Origin: Cyclobacteriaceae bacterium
GTDB lineage: Bacteria; Bacteroidota; Bacteroidia; Cytophagales; Cyclobacteriaceae
Direction of reading: 5' to 3'
Assembly (NCBI GenBank): GCA_029861825.1
Contig: JAOTYN010000085.1
Coordinates: 1 to 11,365, forward strand
DNA length: 11,365 nt
The notes beneath the pieces were generated by a model. The model did not search any database and was not told the DNA's origin. It saw only the letters and a program-made list of their open reading frames with translations. Shown here piece after piece: positions 1 through 6,127 of the stretch (position 1 is the stretch's first letter; every line of letters starts with the position of its first letter). Position numbers and translations under genes: made by a program.

Positions 1-763
1 GCAACCCCACCTTGGCAAAATGGTGACTTCCCTGGGAATTGTGGACCTGGACCAGGGGAAACATTGGATCATAGATGCCACCCCTGATTTCAAGGACCAG
101 TGGCAGTATCTGAAAGAACACTGGAATACGGAACTGGCCGGGGTGTTTCTAACTCATGCCCATATGGGACACTACACAGGACTTATGCAGTTGGGCCGGG
201 AGGCATTAGGCGGTGACCGGGTTCCGGTCTATGCCATGCCTAGGATGCGGAAATATCTGGAATCCAACGGTCCTTGGGATCAATTGGTTAGCTTGGCCAA
301 TATTGACCTGCAATCCTTACAGTCCGACAGCGCGGTAGCTCTGGGTTCTCAATTATCCATAACACCAGTGCTGGTCCCTCATCGTGACGAGTATAGTGAA
401 ACCGTGGGATACCGGATAAAAGGAAAGGTTTTCAGTTCTCTGTTTATACCCGATATTGATAAATGGGAAAAGTGGGAGCTGGATATCCGGGAAGAAATTA
501 TGAAGGTAGATGTGGCACTGATCGATGGTAGCTTCTTTCAAAACGGGGAACTCCCCGGACGGGATATGTCCACCATTCCCCACCCTTTTGTGACGGAAAG
601 CATGCACTTGATGAAAGGACTGGACCCTATTCAAAAATCCAAAGTGCATTTCATCCATTTCAATCACACTAATCCCCTTTTGCAAGAACAGAGTGAAGCC
701 TACACTGTAGTCATGCAAGAAGGATTCCAGGTTGCCAAGCAGGGAACCGTATACCCACTTTAG
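1..763 (+). CDS. PqqB-like metallo-beta-lactamase-fold hydrolase (5' end missing)
   Basis: This is the C-terminal part of an MBL-fold hydrolase of the type annotated as PqqB-like. The frame stays open to the window edge (first whole codon at base 2), so the ATG at 20 is probably internal and the N-terminus lies outside. Seen: a metal-binding loop LTHAHMGHYTG near residues 44-54 (counted from ATG 20), which is HxHxGH rather than the usual HxHxDH. Further metal-ligand candidates are the His in VPHRDEY, the Asp in FIPDIDKW and the His pair in HFIHFNHTNP. The stretch after the first loop (GREALGG, VPVYAMPRM, NGPW) is typical of the PqqB-like group. There is no PQQ precursor peptide or other pqq gene in the window, so a role in PQQ synthesis is not supported. 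It may act on a small metabolite in the cytoplasm. The stop codon overlaps the stop of the convergent esterase by 4 bp. Confidence 0.85.
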   Translation, partial: QPHLGKMVTSLGIVDLDQGKHWIIDATPDFKDQWQYLKEHWNTELAGVFLTHAHMGHYTGLMQLGREALGGDRVPVYAMPRMRKYLESNGPWDQLVSLANIDLQSLQSDSAVALGSQLSITPVLVPHRDEYSETVGYRIKGKVFSSLFIPDIDKWEKWELDIREEIMKVDVALIDGSFFQNGELPGRDMSTIPHPFVTESMHLMKGLDPIQKSKVHFIHFNHTNPLLQEQSEAYTVVMQEGFQVAKQGTVYPL

Positions 764-2478
764 TATCGCCAACTGCTCAGGTCCGCCCCCGCGGGAGCAG
801 TTTCCTGCATTCTCTTAAGGATCTTGGGGATGTACATGGTGTTGTATCGCAATCTTGAAACATGATTGGGGTTATCAGGATCACCATTCCAACAGTGTTC
901 GGCCCGGTCTCCATAAGCTACTTCGCCTTGATAATAGGGGTTTTGAGTACTTTCCAGAAACTGCTCCATCAAATACACTGCGTTGTTGAGATAATAATTG
1001 TCCATATCTCCGCAGTACACATGTATCTTGCCTTTTAGCAGGGGTCCTAAGGTTTCCCAGTCCCGCTCTAGAATGTACCGTAGGTCATAATTTTGCTTCC
1101 AATATTCCGCAACCTGATGGTCGATCTCCCCGGTTCGTTTATCCCAAAGTCTCTGGGGGTAACCGTCTTCACCTTGTGGAGAGTATACGGCTTCCCAAAT
1201 ATCCCACTGCTGGCCGGAACGGCTTTTTGTCCCCAGGATCAGTTCGCGGTGGTTCATGTCCTTTAAGGTGGCGTCAACATGCCCCAAGTAATCCCGATGA
1301 CCGGGCCTCAGCGTGCTGCGGAATGGTCCGTTTGAATAGTAGGCGTTTTCATGATTGTAAATGTCGACCAGGCAGTAAGCTCTAAAATCAATAGGATCGG
1401 GACATGCTGCAAAACAGCCATTGTATTGGTCGGGGTACATGACCTGGGCCGCCAATGCTTCCCAGCCCCCGGTAGACCCGCCGTATAGGAAGCGTGACCA
1501 GGGAGCTCCTATGCCGCGAAACTGTTGCTCTATATAAGGTATTAGTTCGAAAGTGATAGCATCTCCATAGGGACCTAGGTTTGCGGAATTTACTGCATAA
1601 CTATCGTCATAGTAGGGGTTTGCGTGCTGAATTTTTATGATAAGCATTCTGGGAAAATCGGCACTGGTCCATTGTTTGTAAAAGTCGTGGGCCTCTTGTT
1701 GCACCATACGGTTATAGCCGGGTACATCAAAGCGATCACTATATTCCGGCTCTAGGTTTTCATCGGGAGGTTCAATTCTAAAACCCCCAAAATCGTAGGG
1801 AAAGTGACCATGGAATACCATAAGCGGAAAACGGGCCTCCGGATGTTCATCAAAGCCTTCAGGAACCAGCACATGTGCGCCTAGATATACATCTCGTCCC
1901 CAAAACTCGGACAGCAGTGCACTTTTTATACGCACATGTTTGATATACTCAGTATCTGCAGGAGGTTCAATATCGGGAATCACCTCAGTTAGTTTCAATG
2001 TATGGTGAATGTTCCCTTCGTCAACCACCACTCTTTGCGGAGTGGTATAGAAGTTGCCCGGTTTGCGGTTCCACTGTTGGCCTTCACCTTTTTCAGGTGG
2101 CAGGTAAACCGTATGTCCGGTAGACAAATCGAACCTTTCATATCGATTAAATACCCCTTGAATGTAGTATATACCAGCTTCCAGCGCTTTTAATGATTTC
2201 AGAGGGTAGCCCCAAACATCCTCATTGAACTGTACCTTGCTGCCTGGTGCCCAGTCCTCTACATCCAAGCCAAAGGCCTGAGCGGTGGCAACGCCATCGG
2301 ACAACTGAAAACGAGGTTCAGTGGTACTATCGGTAGCAATAAGCAGGATCAATCTTCCATTTTGTGCAGAATCTGCCAGCTCAGAGGATAGCTCTATATT
2401 AATTACAGCATGCTGTTCAGCAGGACTACAAGACAATAAGCTCCCTATTATTAATGAAAATAACCATTTCATATCCAT
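760..2478 (-). CDS. Lipoprotein esterase, alpha/beta-hydrolase fold (esterase D-like)
   Basis: A probable serine esterase exported as a lipoprotein. The frame opens with TTG at 2481. I prefer ATG at 2478, or ATG at 2472, which gives a clean signal peptide MKWLFSLIIGSLLSC with lipobox LLSC (Cys17 counted from 2478). Residues 20-170 form an N-terminal domain with no motif I recognise. The hydrolase domain follows from about 190: strand and oxyanion region PLMVFHGHFP (218-227), nucleophile elbow YGGSTGG with Ser335, acid candidates Asp491 or Asp493 in CGDMDNYY, and His528 in AEHCWNGD. This order fits the putative-esterase family (PF00756, which includes esterase D and enterochelin esterase). At about 572 residues it is longer than a bare esterase domain because of the N-terminal extension. 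The substrate is unknown. It lies 50 bp downstream of the OmpA-domain gene on the same strand, so co-transcription is likely. No clear Shine-Dalgarno sequence is visible. Confidence 0.85.
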   Translation of the reverse strand: MDMKWLFSLIIGSLLSCSPAEQHAVINIELSSELADSAQNGRLILLIATDSTTEPRFQLSDGVATAQAFGLDVEDWAPGSKVQFNEDVWGYPLKSLKALEAGIYYIQGVFNRYERFDLSTGHTVYLPPEKGEGQQWNRKPGNFYTTPQRVVVDEGNIHHTLKLTEVIPDIEPPADTEYIKHVRIKSALLSEFWGRDVYLGAHVLVPEGFDEHPEARFPLMVFHGHFPYDFGGFRIEPPDENLEPEYSDRFDVPGYNRMVQQEAHDFYKQWTSADFPRMLIIKIQHANPYYDDSYAVNSANLGPYGDAITFELIPYIEQQFRGIGAPWSRFLYGGSTGGWEALAAQVMYPDQYNGCFAACPDPIDFRAYCLVDIYNHENAYYSNGPFRSTLRPGHRDYLGHVDATLKDMNHRELILGTKSRSGQQWDIWEAVYSPQGEDGYPQRLWDKRTGEIDHQVAEYWKQNYDLRYILERDWETLGPLLKGKIHVYCGDMDNYYLNNAVYLMEQFLESTQNPYYQGEVAYGDRAEHCWNGDPDNPNHVSRLRYNTMYIPKILKRMQETAPAGADLSSWRY

Positions 2479-2528
2479 CAAAAGTTGTTGGAAGGGAAGT
2501 TAAAGAAGAAAGTTTGGTGAAGCAAGCT

Positions 2529-2933
2529 TTAGAAAACCGGCGGGGTAAATATGATATCCACCCGCCGGTTGGACATGCGTCCGATATTGCTCTTATTATC
2601 GAAATAGGGGTTGTGCTTCCCATTGTTCTTTATCAGCACCTGTTCCCTAAGTATTTCATTTTGAGTAAGCACAAACATGACCGCTTCACTGCGCATATGG
2701 GACAACCACATATTGTAGGAGGCACTCCCAATATTATCGGTATGACTACTGATGGAGATCTGATAATTTTCCAAATAGGGAAGTGAATCTAAAAAATGTT
2801 CCAGGGTTTGGTACTGTTCCAAATCTATGTAGTAGCTGCCTCCTCCGAAATAGATACTACGGATTATTTCATGTTCCTGGCCGTAAGAGGACCAGCACAC
2901 GAACATGTATCCTATGATAAGCAGCTTCTTCAT
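2529..2933 (-). CDS. Small periplasmic OmpA-like peptidoglycan-binding protein
   Basis: A 134-residue protein made of little more than a signal peptide and one OmpA C-terminal-like domain. The signal peptide (MKKLLIIGYMFVCWSSYGQ) probably ends near residue 18-19; the Cys in it is preceded by Val and does not form a lipobox. The domain shows the family's signature: SSHTDNIG, then NMWLSHMRSEAV and a closing GRMSNRRVDI. The Asp of TDNIG and the Arg of LSHMR match the pair that binds diaminopimelate in peptidoglycan in known OmpA domains. There is no beta-barrel, no lipid anchor and no transmembrane segment, so it is probably soluble in the periplasm and attaches to the cell wall. Such domains usually sit on larger anchors, so a free one is unusual. 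ATG at 2933 is the only sensible start and overlaps the stop of an upstream open frame in an ATGA junction. The lipoprotein esterase follows on the same strand. Confidence 0.85.
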   Translation of the reverse strand: MKKLLIIGYMFVCWSSYGQEHEIIRSIYFGGGSYYIDLEQYQTLEHFLDSLPYLENYQISISSHTDNIGSASYNMWLSHMRSEAVMFVLTQNEILREQVLIKNNGKHNPYFDNKSNIGRMSNRRVDIIFTPPVF

Positions 2934-3109
2934 AGTTCCGGAATACTATTAATAACGCTTAGGGCAATTTTAATGTTTCCGTCTTTACCCATTTCTTGGA
3001 GGTTACCTCGATTGGAGGTTATCTCGGCCCCAATTAAGTTAATCAGATTTGCCAGTAAAGTCCACTTTTGTTTTTGGTTTTTTAACGTCGTAACTATCTT
3101 AATTTTGAT
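2930..3109 (-). other. Open frame of 59 codons without a standard start, overlapping the OmpA-domain gene
   Basis: Upstream of the OmpA-domain gene one minus-strand frame is open from a TAA at 3110-3112 to a TGA at 2930-2932, and this TGA overlaps the next gene's ATG as ATGA. The reading includes KWTLLANLINLIGAE, NRGNLQEMGKDG and NIKIALSVINSIPEL, which looks protein-like. No in-frame ATG, GTG or TTG exists before the Met in LQEMG, which would leave only 20 residues. It could be a small gene with a rare start, a decayed gene whose 5' end is lost (A-rich runs near 3061-3085 could hide a frameshift), or chance. I recognise no family. Confidence 0.2.
2996..3027. repeat. 16-bp tandem repeat with internal dyad, upstream of the OmpA-domain gene
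   Basis: Two adjacent 16-base units, TTGGAGGTTACCTCGA (2996-3011) and TTGGAGGTTATCTCGG (3012-3027), differ at two positions. The first contains the dyad GAGGT-T-ACCTC; the second has one mismatch in it. The site lies 63-94 bases upstream of the OmpA-domain start codon and about 90 bases before the tetR promoter. It could be a pair of protein-binding sites for the minus-strand unit. It also lies inside the start-less open frame; because 16 is not a multiple of three, it does not give a repeated peptide there. Confidence 0.5.
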
Positions 3110-3113
3110 TTAA

Positions 3114-3144
3114 TTTACTTATTAGTAAGTATATTATATATTTG
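3114..3144 (+). promoter_or_regulatory. Candidate Bacteroidota-type promoter of tetR, giving a leaderless mRNA
   Basis: TATATTTG at 3137-3144 matches the Bacteroidota -7 consensus TAnnTTTG exactly. TTTA at 3114-3117, 19 bp upstream, is one base from the -33 element TTTG. Transcription from such a box would start within a few bases of 3148, which is the A of the preferred tetR ATG, so the mRNA would have almost no leader. The operator at 3117-3130 fills the spacer between the two elements, where a bound repressor would exclude RNA polymerase. Confidence 0.5.
3117..3137. promoter_or_regulatory. TetR operator O1 in the tetR promoter
   Basis: ACTTATTAGTAAGT (3117-3130) is a 14-bp palindrome with one mismatched pair, followed by ATATTAT. 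The same 21 bases recur at 3718-3738 with a single substitution that makes that palindrome perfect. Placement in the promoter of a TetR-family gene, dyad symmetry and length fit an autoregulatory operator. That the adjacent TetR protein binds it is inferred. Confidence 0.65.
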
Positions 3145-3147
3145 CAT

Positions 3148-3726
3148 ATGTCCATCAGACAGGCCACCCGCCGAAAAATTCTGGAATTAGGGGAAGATCT
3201 AATGCAAAAGCGAGGTTTCAATGCCTTTAGCTATCATCATATCAGCTCTGAATTAGGAATTAAGAACGCCGCCATTCATTATCATTTTCCCAGCAAAGAA
3301 TCGCTAGGACGACAAATAATCAAAAACACCCATGAGCGGTTCAGCAAATGGATAAGTCACCCCGAACACCGGGTACTCCCGGTAGCAGAGCAATTGGACT
3401 GGCTAATAAAAATTTATCAGTACAATCTGGAAAAGGAGAATCGGGTCTGTTTGATTGGTTCTCTGGCCACCGATTACTACACCCTCCCTCTGTCCATGCA
3501 AGCAGGTATTAGAAAGCTCTCGGCAGATGTGCAAAACTGGTTGGCACAGCTTTTAGAGGGGGGCAGACAGCAAGGGGTCTTATCATTTGAAGGCAAAAGT
3601 CGAGATAAAGCATTGACCATATTAACAAGTTTGGCGGGGAGCCTGCAACTAGCCCGGCTCTTGGGCAATGAAATGTTTCACAAAGTAGTTGAGCAGATTC
3701 ATTTGGATCTTAAACTGACTTACTAG
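3148..3726 (+). CDS. TetR/AcrR-family transcriptional repressor
   Basis: A 192-residue DNA-binding protein of usual TetR-family length. The N-terminal domain (about 1-60) has the family's pattern: RRKILELGEDLMQKRGFNAFS, then the helix-turn-helix ISSELGIKNAAIHYHFPSKE with the recognition helix around 39-45 and the typical YHFPSKE ending. The rest (about 75-190) is helical and would form the ligand and dimer domain. I cannot tell the ligand from it; CLIGSLATDYY around 101-111 is a candidate pocket-lining segment. The open frame can begin at TTG 3142, but ATG 3148 is preferred because 3137-3144 is an exact -7 element. The gene is flanked by two near-identical palindromes, and the second includes its own last two codons (ACT TAC) and stop TAG. 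It lies 10 bp before a ketoacyl-ACP synthase gene, which suggests control of that gene, perhaps in response to an acyl compound (inference). Confidence 0.9.
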   Translation: MSIRQATRRKILELGEDLMQKRGFNAFSYHHISSELGIKNAAIHYHFPSKESLGRQIIKNTHERFSKWISHPEHRVLPVAEQLDWLIKIYQYNLEKENRVCLIGSLATDYYTLPLSMQAGIRKLSADVQNWLAQLLEGGRQQGVLSFEGKSRDKALTILTSLAGSLQLARLLGNEMFHKVVEQIHLDLKLTY

Positions 3727-3738
3727 TAAGTATATTAT
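3718..3738. promoter_or_regulatory. TetR operator O2 spanning the tetR stop codon and fabF start
   Basis: ACTTACTAGTAAGT (3718-3731) is a perfect 14-bp palindrome followed by ATATTAT, matching O1 at 20 of 21 bases. It contains the last codons and TAG stop (3724-3726) of tetR and runs into the fabF ATG at 3737. TTTG at 3702-3705 could serve a promoter, but no good TAnnTTTG box follows at the right distance, so this site may act as a roadblock or cooperate with O1. Confidence 0.65.
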
Positions 3739-4981
3739 GGAATTAAAAAGAGTAGTAATAACCGGCTTAGGCGCCCTGACGCCTCTGGGTCACGATGTGA
3801 ATTCTTTCTGGTCAGCCTTAAAGATCGGTGCCAGTGGTGCGGTACCTATTACTAAGTTCGATACTACCCAATTCAAAACCACCTTCGCCTGTGAACTTAA
3901 AAATTACCAAGCGTTGGACTATTTTGATCGCAAAGAGGCCCGCAAGACCGATCCCTTTACCCAATATGCCTTGATCGCTGCCGAGGAGGCCATCAAGGAT
4001 GCCCAGCTGCAATTCGAAGGATTGGATCGCCACCGCTGCGGAGTGATTTGGTCTTCAGGAAATGGGGGCATCTACACCTTCGACCAGGAGCTTAAGGCTT
4101 ATGCAGCAGAAGGCCGTCCCCGGTTCAGCCCTTTTTTCGTTCCTAAGATCCTTATCGATACGCCGTCAGGGGCCATCAGCATTAAGCATGGTTTAAAGGG
4201 TGCCAACTATTGCCCGGTATCGGCTTGTGCCTCCTCCACCACTGCCTTGATTGATGCTTTTAATTACATCCGGTTGGACAAGGCCGACCTGATGGTCACC
4301 GGAGGCTCCGAAGCACCTATCACCGAGTCGGGCATTGGCGGTTTTGGAGCAATGAAAGCACTGTCCACCCGCAATGACAGCCCACAAACTGCCAGTAGAC
4401 CTTTCGATAAAGATCGCGATGGTTTTGTAATGGGTGAAGGAGCAAGTGCTCTGATCTTGGAATCCCTGGAGCACGCACTGGCACGAGGGGCAAACATTTA
4501 CGGCGAAATTGTGGGAGGAGGCATGACTGCCGACGCCTACCATGCCACCGCCACTCATCCCGAGGGCGAGGGAGCGCTTCGCGGCATGCAGCTGGCGCTG
4601 GACGAAGCCGGGATATCTGCCCAAACCTTGGATTATATCAATGCTCACGCCACCTCTACTTCGGTGGGGGATCTTTCTGAGCTGGTTGCCATTCGTAACC
4701 TATTAGGTGAGGACACCAAGCCCTGGATAGGGGCTACCAAGTCTATGAGCGGCCATTTGCTAGGGGCAGCAGGAGCCTTGGAAGCTACCATTTGTACCTT
4801 ATCGGTATTCCACGACCTGCTCCCTCCTACCATAAATATTGAAAGCTTGGATCCTGCTGTGCCAAGTGATCTTAAGATCACCCCTGCCAAGGCATTACCT
4901 GGGACCGTTGATTATGCTATGAGTAATACCTTCGGATTCGGCGGACATAACGCCACCATCATTATAAAGAAATATGTTTAG
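3737..4981 (+). CDS. fabF: Beta-ketoacyl-ACP synthase II-type enzyme (FabF-like)
   Basis: A 414-residue condensing enzyme of the KAS I/II group, full length for FabF. It joins an acyl chain to malonyl-ACP with loss of CO2 in the cytoplasmic fatty-acid cycle. Seen: N-terminal RVVITGLGALTPLG; nucleophile Cys164 in VSACASSTTA; His304 in NAHATSTSVGD; Lys335 and His340 in GATKSMSGHLLGAAGA; and the C-terminal loop SNTFGFGGHNA. The Cys-His-His triad is intact and spaced as in E. coli FabF. No acyl carrier protein gene or other fab gene is adjacent, whereas the housekeeping fabF commonly lies beside acpP. Together with its own TetR this suggests a dedicated paralogue, for example for adjusting membrane lipid or making a special acyl chain (inference). 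It starts 10 bp after tetR. Its last 20 bp overlap the 3' end of the convergent cyclase gene. The gene symbol denotes family, not proof of the housekeeping role. Confidence 0.9.
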   Translation: MELKRVVITGLGALTPLGHDVNSFWSALKIGASGAVPITKFDTTQFKTTFACELKNYQALDYFDRKEARKTDPFTQYALIAAEEAIKDAQLQFEGLDRHRCGVIWSSGNGGIYTFDQELKAYAAEGRPRFSPFFVPKILIDTPSGAISIKHGLKGANYCPVSACASSTTALIDAFNYIRLDKADLMVTGGSEAPITESGIGGFGAMKALSTRNDSPQTASRPFDKDRDGFVMGEGASALILESLEHALARGANIYGEIVGGGMTADAYHATATHPEGEGALRGMQLALDEAGISAQTLDYINAHATSTSVGDLSELVAIRNLLGEDTKPWIGATKSMSGHLLGAAGALEATICTLSVFHDLLPPTINIESLDPAVPSDLKITPAKALPGTVDYAMSNTFGFGGHNATIIIKKYV

Positions 4982-6080
4982 TGAGGTTTGGTTCAGGGGT
5001 ATAATTTATTTGCACCGAACATAAGGCAACGGGTCGTTCCTTACCTCTCAATGAGATCTCCTCAAGCTTTTTAACATGGTATTGTGAAGCCTGTGGCATA
5101 AGATCCAATAGCTTTTTGCTAACCAGTAAATTCACTCCAAACTTATTGCAAAGATCCTGAATACGTGAAGTGGTATTCAGTACATCGCCGGAAAATATGA
5201 TATCCTTTTTGATGGATCCCACCTCCCCGATGGTCACTTCCCCAAAGTGCAGCCCAGCCTTGAAATCCGGCACTAATCCGAATAACTTTTGATACTCCCC
5301 TGCTTTGGCGCTAATAACATCTTGAATAGCAAAAAAACACTTTAGCGCTTGAGCATTTTTCAACCCCCGTTTTAAGGGCCAGGATACCACTACCTCATCA
5401 CCCACATATTGATAGATCTCTCCGCCGTATTCTAATACAGGTGAGGAAATATCCCTGAAGAATTTGCTTAGCAGTTTGAAGTATTGAATATTGCCCACCT
5501 GTTCTGCGATCCTGGTGCTGGATTTAATATCCAGGAACATAAAAATACGGTCCTCTTGTTTGGGTTGATGATATCGGCCCAGCAGCAAATTCTTAAATAC
5601 CCCCTGGCCGTAATTATCATTCACCTGTAAGCTTAAAATTGTGAGAAAAGCTATGGTGCTCCAGGTCATCAGATTCAATAAAAACCCATAGTCCTTCATA
5701 AGGAAACGCTTAACATCATTGATTACCAATTCATGATAATAGGGCAAGTTCATATTCAATGAATTGTACAGAAAGGATGCAATCACCGTAATCACTGTAA
5801 TTAAAAATATAAAGGTCAAGGCATAGAGGACCAAACCTAGTCCCAAAGGAAGCCGTTTAAATTGTTCACGAAGTACGAATACGATCAAATTTCCCGCGAC
5901 GATCCCCGCGATGATGACTGCTGTCAAGGTGGTAATGAAACTGTTCCAAAAATCGTAGGCTTCCGCAGAGGCGATTAACAGGTGATTGTAAATCACAATG
6001 TAAAGGCCCAGTATCAACCACACCAACAAAATGTAGAGGACCGTGTGGAGTTTACGTTTCAAACTAGTAGAAAGAGCCAT
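4962..6080 (-). CDS. Membrane class III adenylate/guanylate cyclase
   Basis: A 372-residue protein with an N-terminal membrane part and a C-terminal cyclase domain. Four hydrophobic helices are visible at about 12-33, 47-70, 80-102 and 133-153. The catalytic domain spans about 175-360 and should make a cyclic nucleotide from ATP or GTP as a dimer in the cytoplasm. Seen: metal-binding Asp184 in MFLDIKSSTR and Asp228 in YQYVGDEVV, and the transition-state pair Asn302/Arg306 in VLNTTSRI. Where many adenylate cyclases have Lys in KxxGD, this has Gln224 (QYVGD), so substrate choice cannot be read safely. There is no HAMP domain; the linker 154-174 joins membrane and catalytic parts directly. It lies 46 bp downstream of a cyclic-nucleotide-binding histidine kinase on the same strand, pointing to a linked signalling pair. 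Its 3' end overlaps that of the convergent fabF by 20 bp. Confidence 0.88.
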   Translation of the reverse strand: MALSTSLKRKLHTVLYILLVWLILGLYIVIYNHLLIASAEAYDFWNSFITTLTAVIIAGIVAGNLIVFVLREQFKRLPLGLGLVLYALTFIFLITVITVIASFLYNSLNMNLPYYHELVINDVKRFLMKDYGFLLNLMTWSTIAFLTILSLQVNDNYGQGVFKNLLLGRYHQPKQEDRIFMFLDIKSSTRIAEQVGNIQYFKLLSKFFRDISSPVLEYGGEIYQYVGDEVVVSWPLKRGLKNAQALKCFFAIQDVISAKAGEYQKLFGLVPDFKAGLHFGEVTIGEVGSIKKDIIFSGDVLNTTSRIQDLCNKFGVNLLVSKKLLDLMPQASQYHVKKLEEISLRGKERPVALCSVQINYTPEPNLTKHISL

Positions 6081-6102
6081 AGATTCCGCTTTCGATCTTA
6101 AT

Positions 6103-6127
6103 AAACGAAAATGATGCTTTTCCGTTT
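6103..6127. repeat. A/T-rich inverted repeat between the kinase and cyclase genes
   Basis: AAACGAAAA (6103-6111) pairs with TTTTCCGTTT (6118-6127) around a 6-base loop, with one bulged base. The stem is weak in G/C and reaches the first base of the kinase stop codon, so on the minus-strand transcript it would form just after that stop and before the cyclase. It may be a weak processing or attenuation site; I do not call it a terminator. Confidence 0.3.

Noticed and set aside
353..772. A minus-strand frame of 139 codons inside the MBL-fold gene
   Set aside because: It is antisense to conserved metal-binding segments and has no recognisable domain.
2454..2786. A plus-strand frame of 110 codons across the esterase/OmpA junction
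   Set aside because: It covers the 5' end of the esterase and most of the OmpA-domain gene on the opposite strand, both of which have better evidence.
4193..4648. A 151-codon minus-strand frame inside fabF
   Set aside because: It is antisense to the catalytic core of an unmistakable ketoacyl synthase, and its sequence looks like a shadow of that gene.
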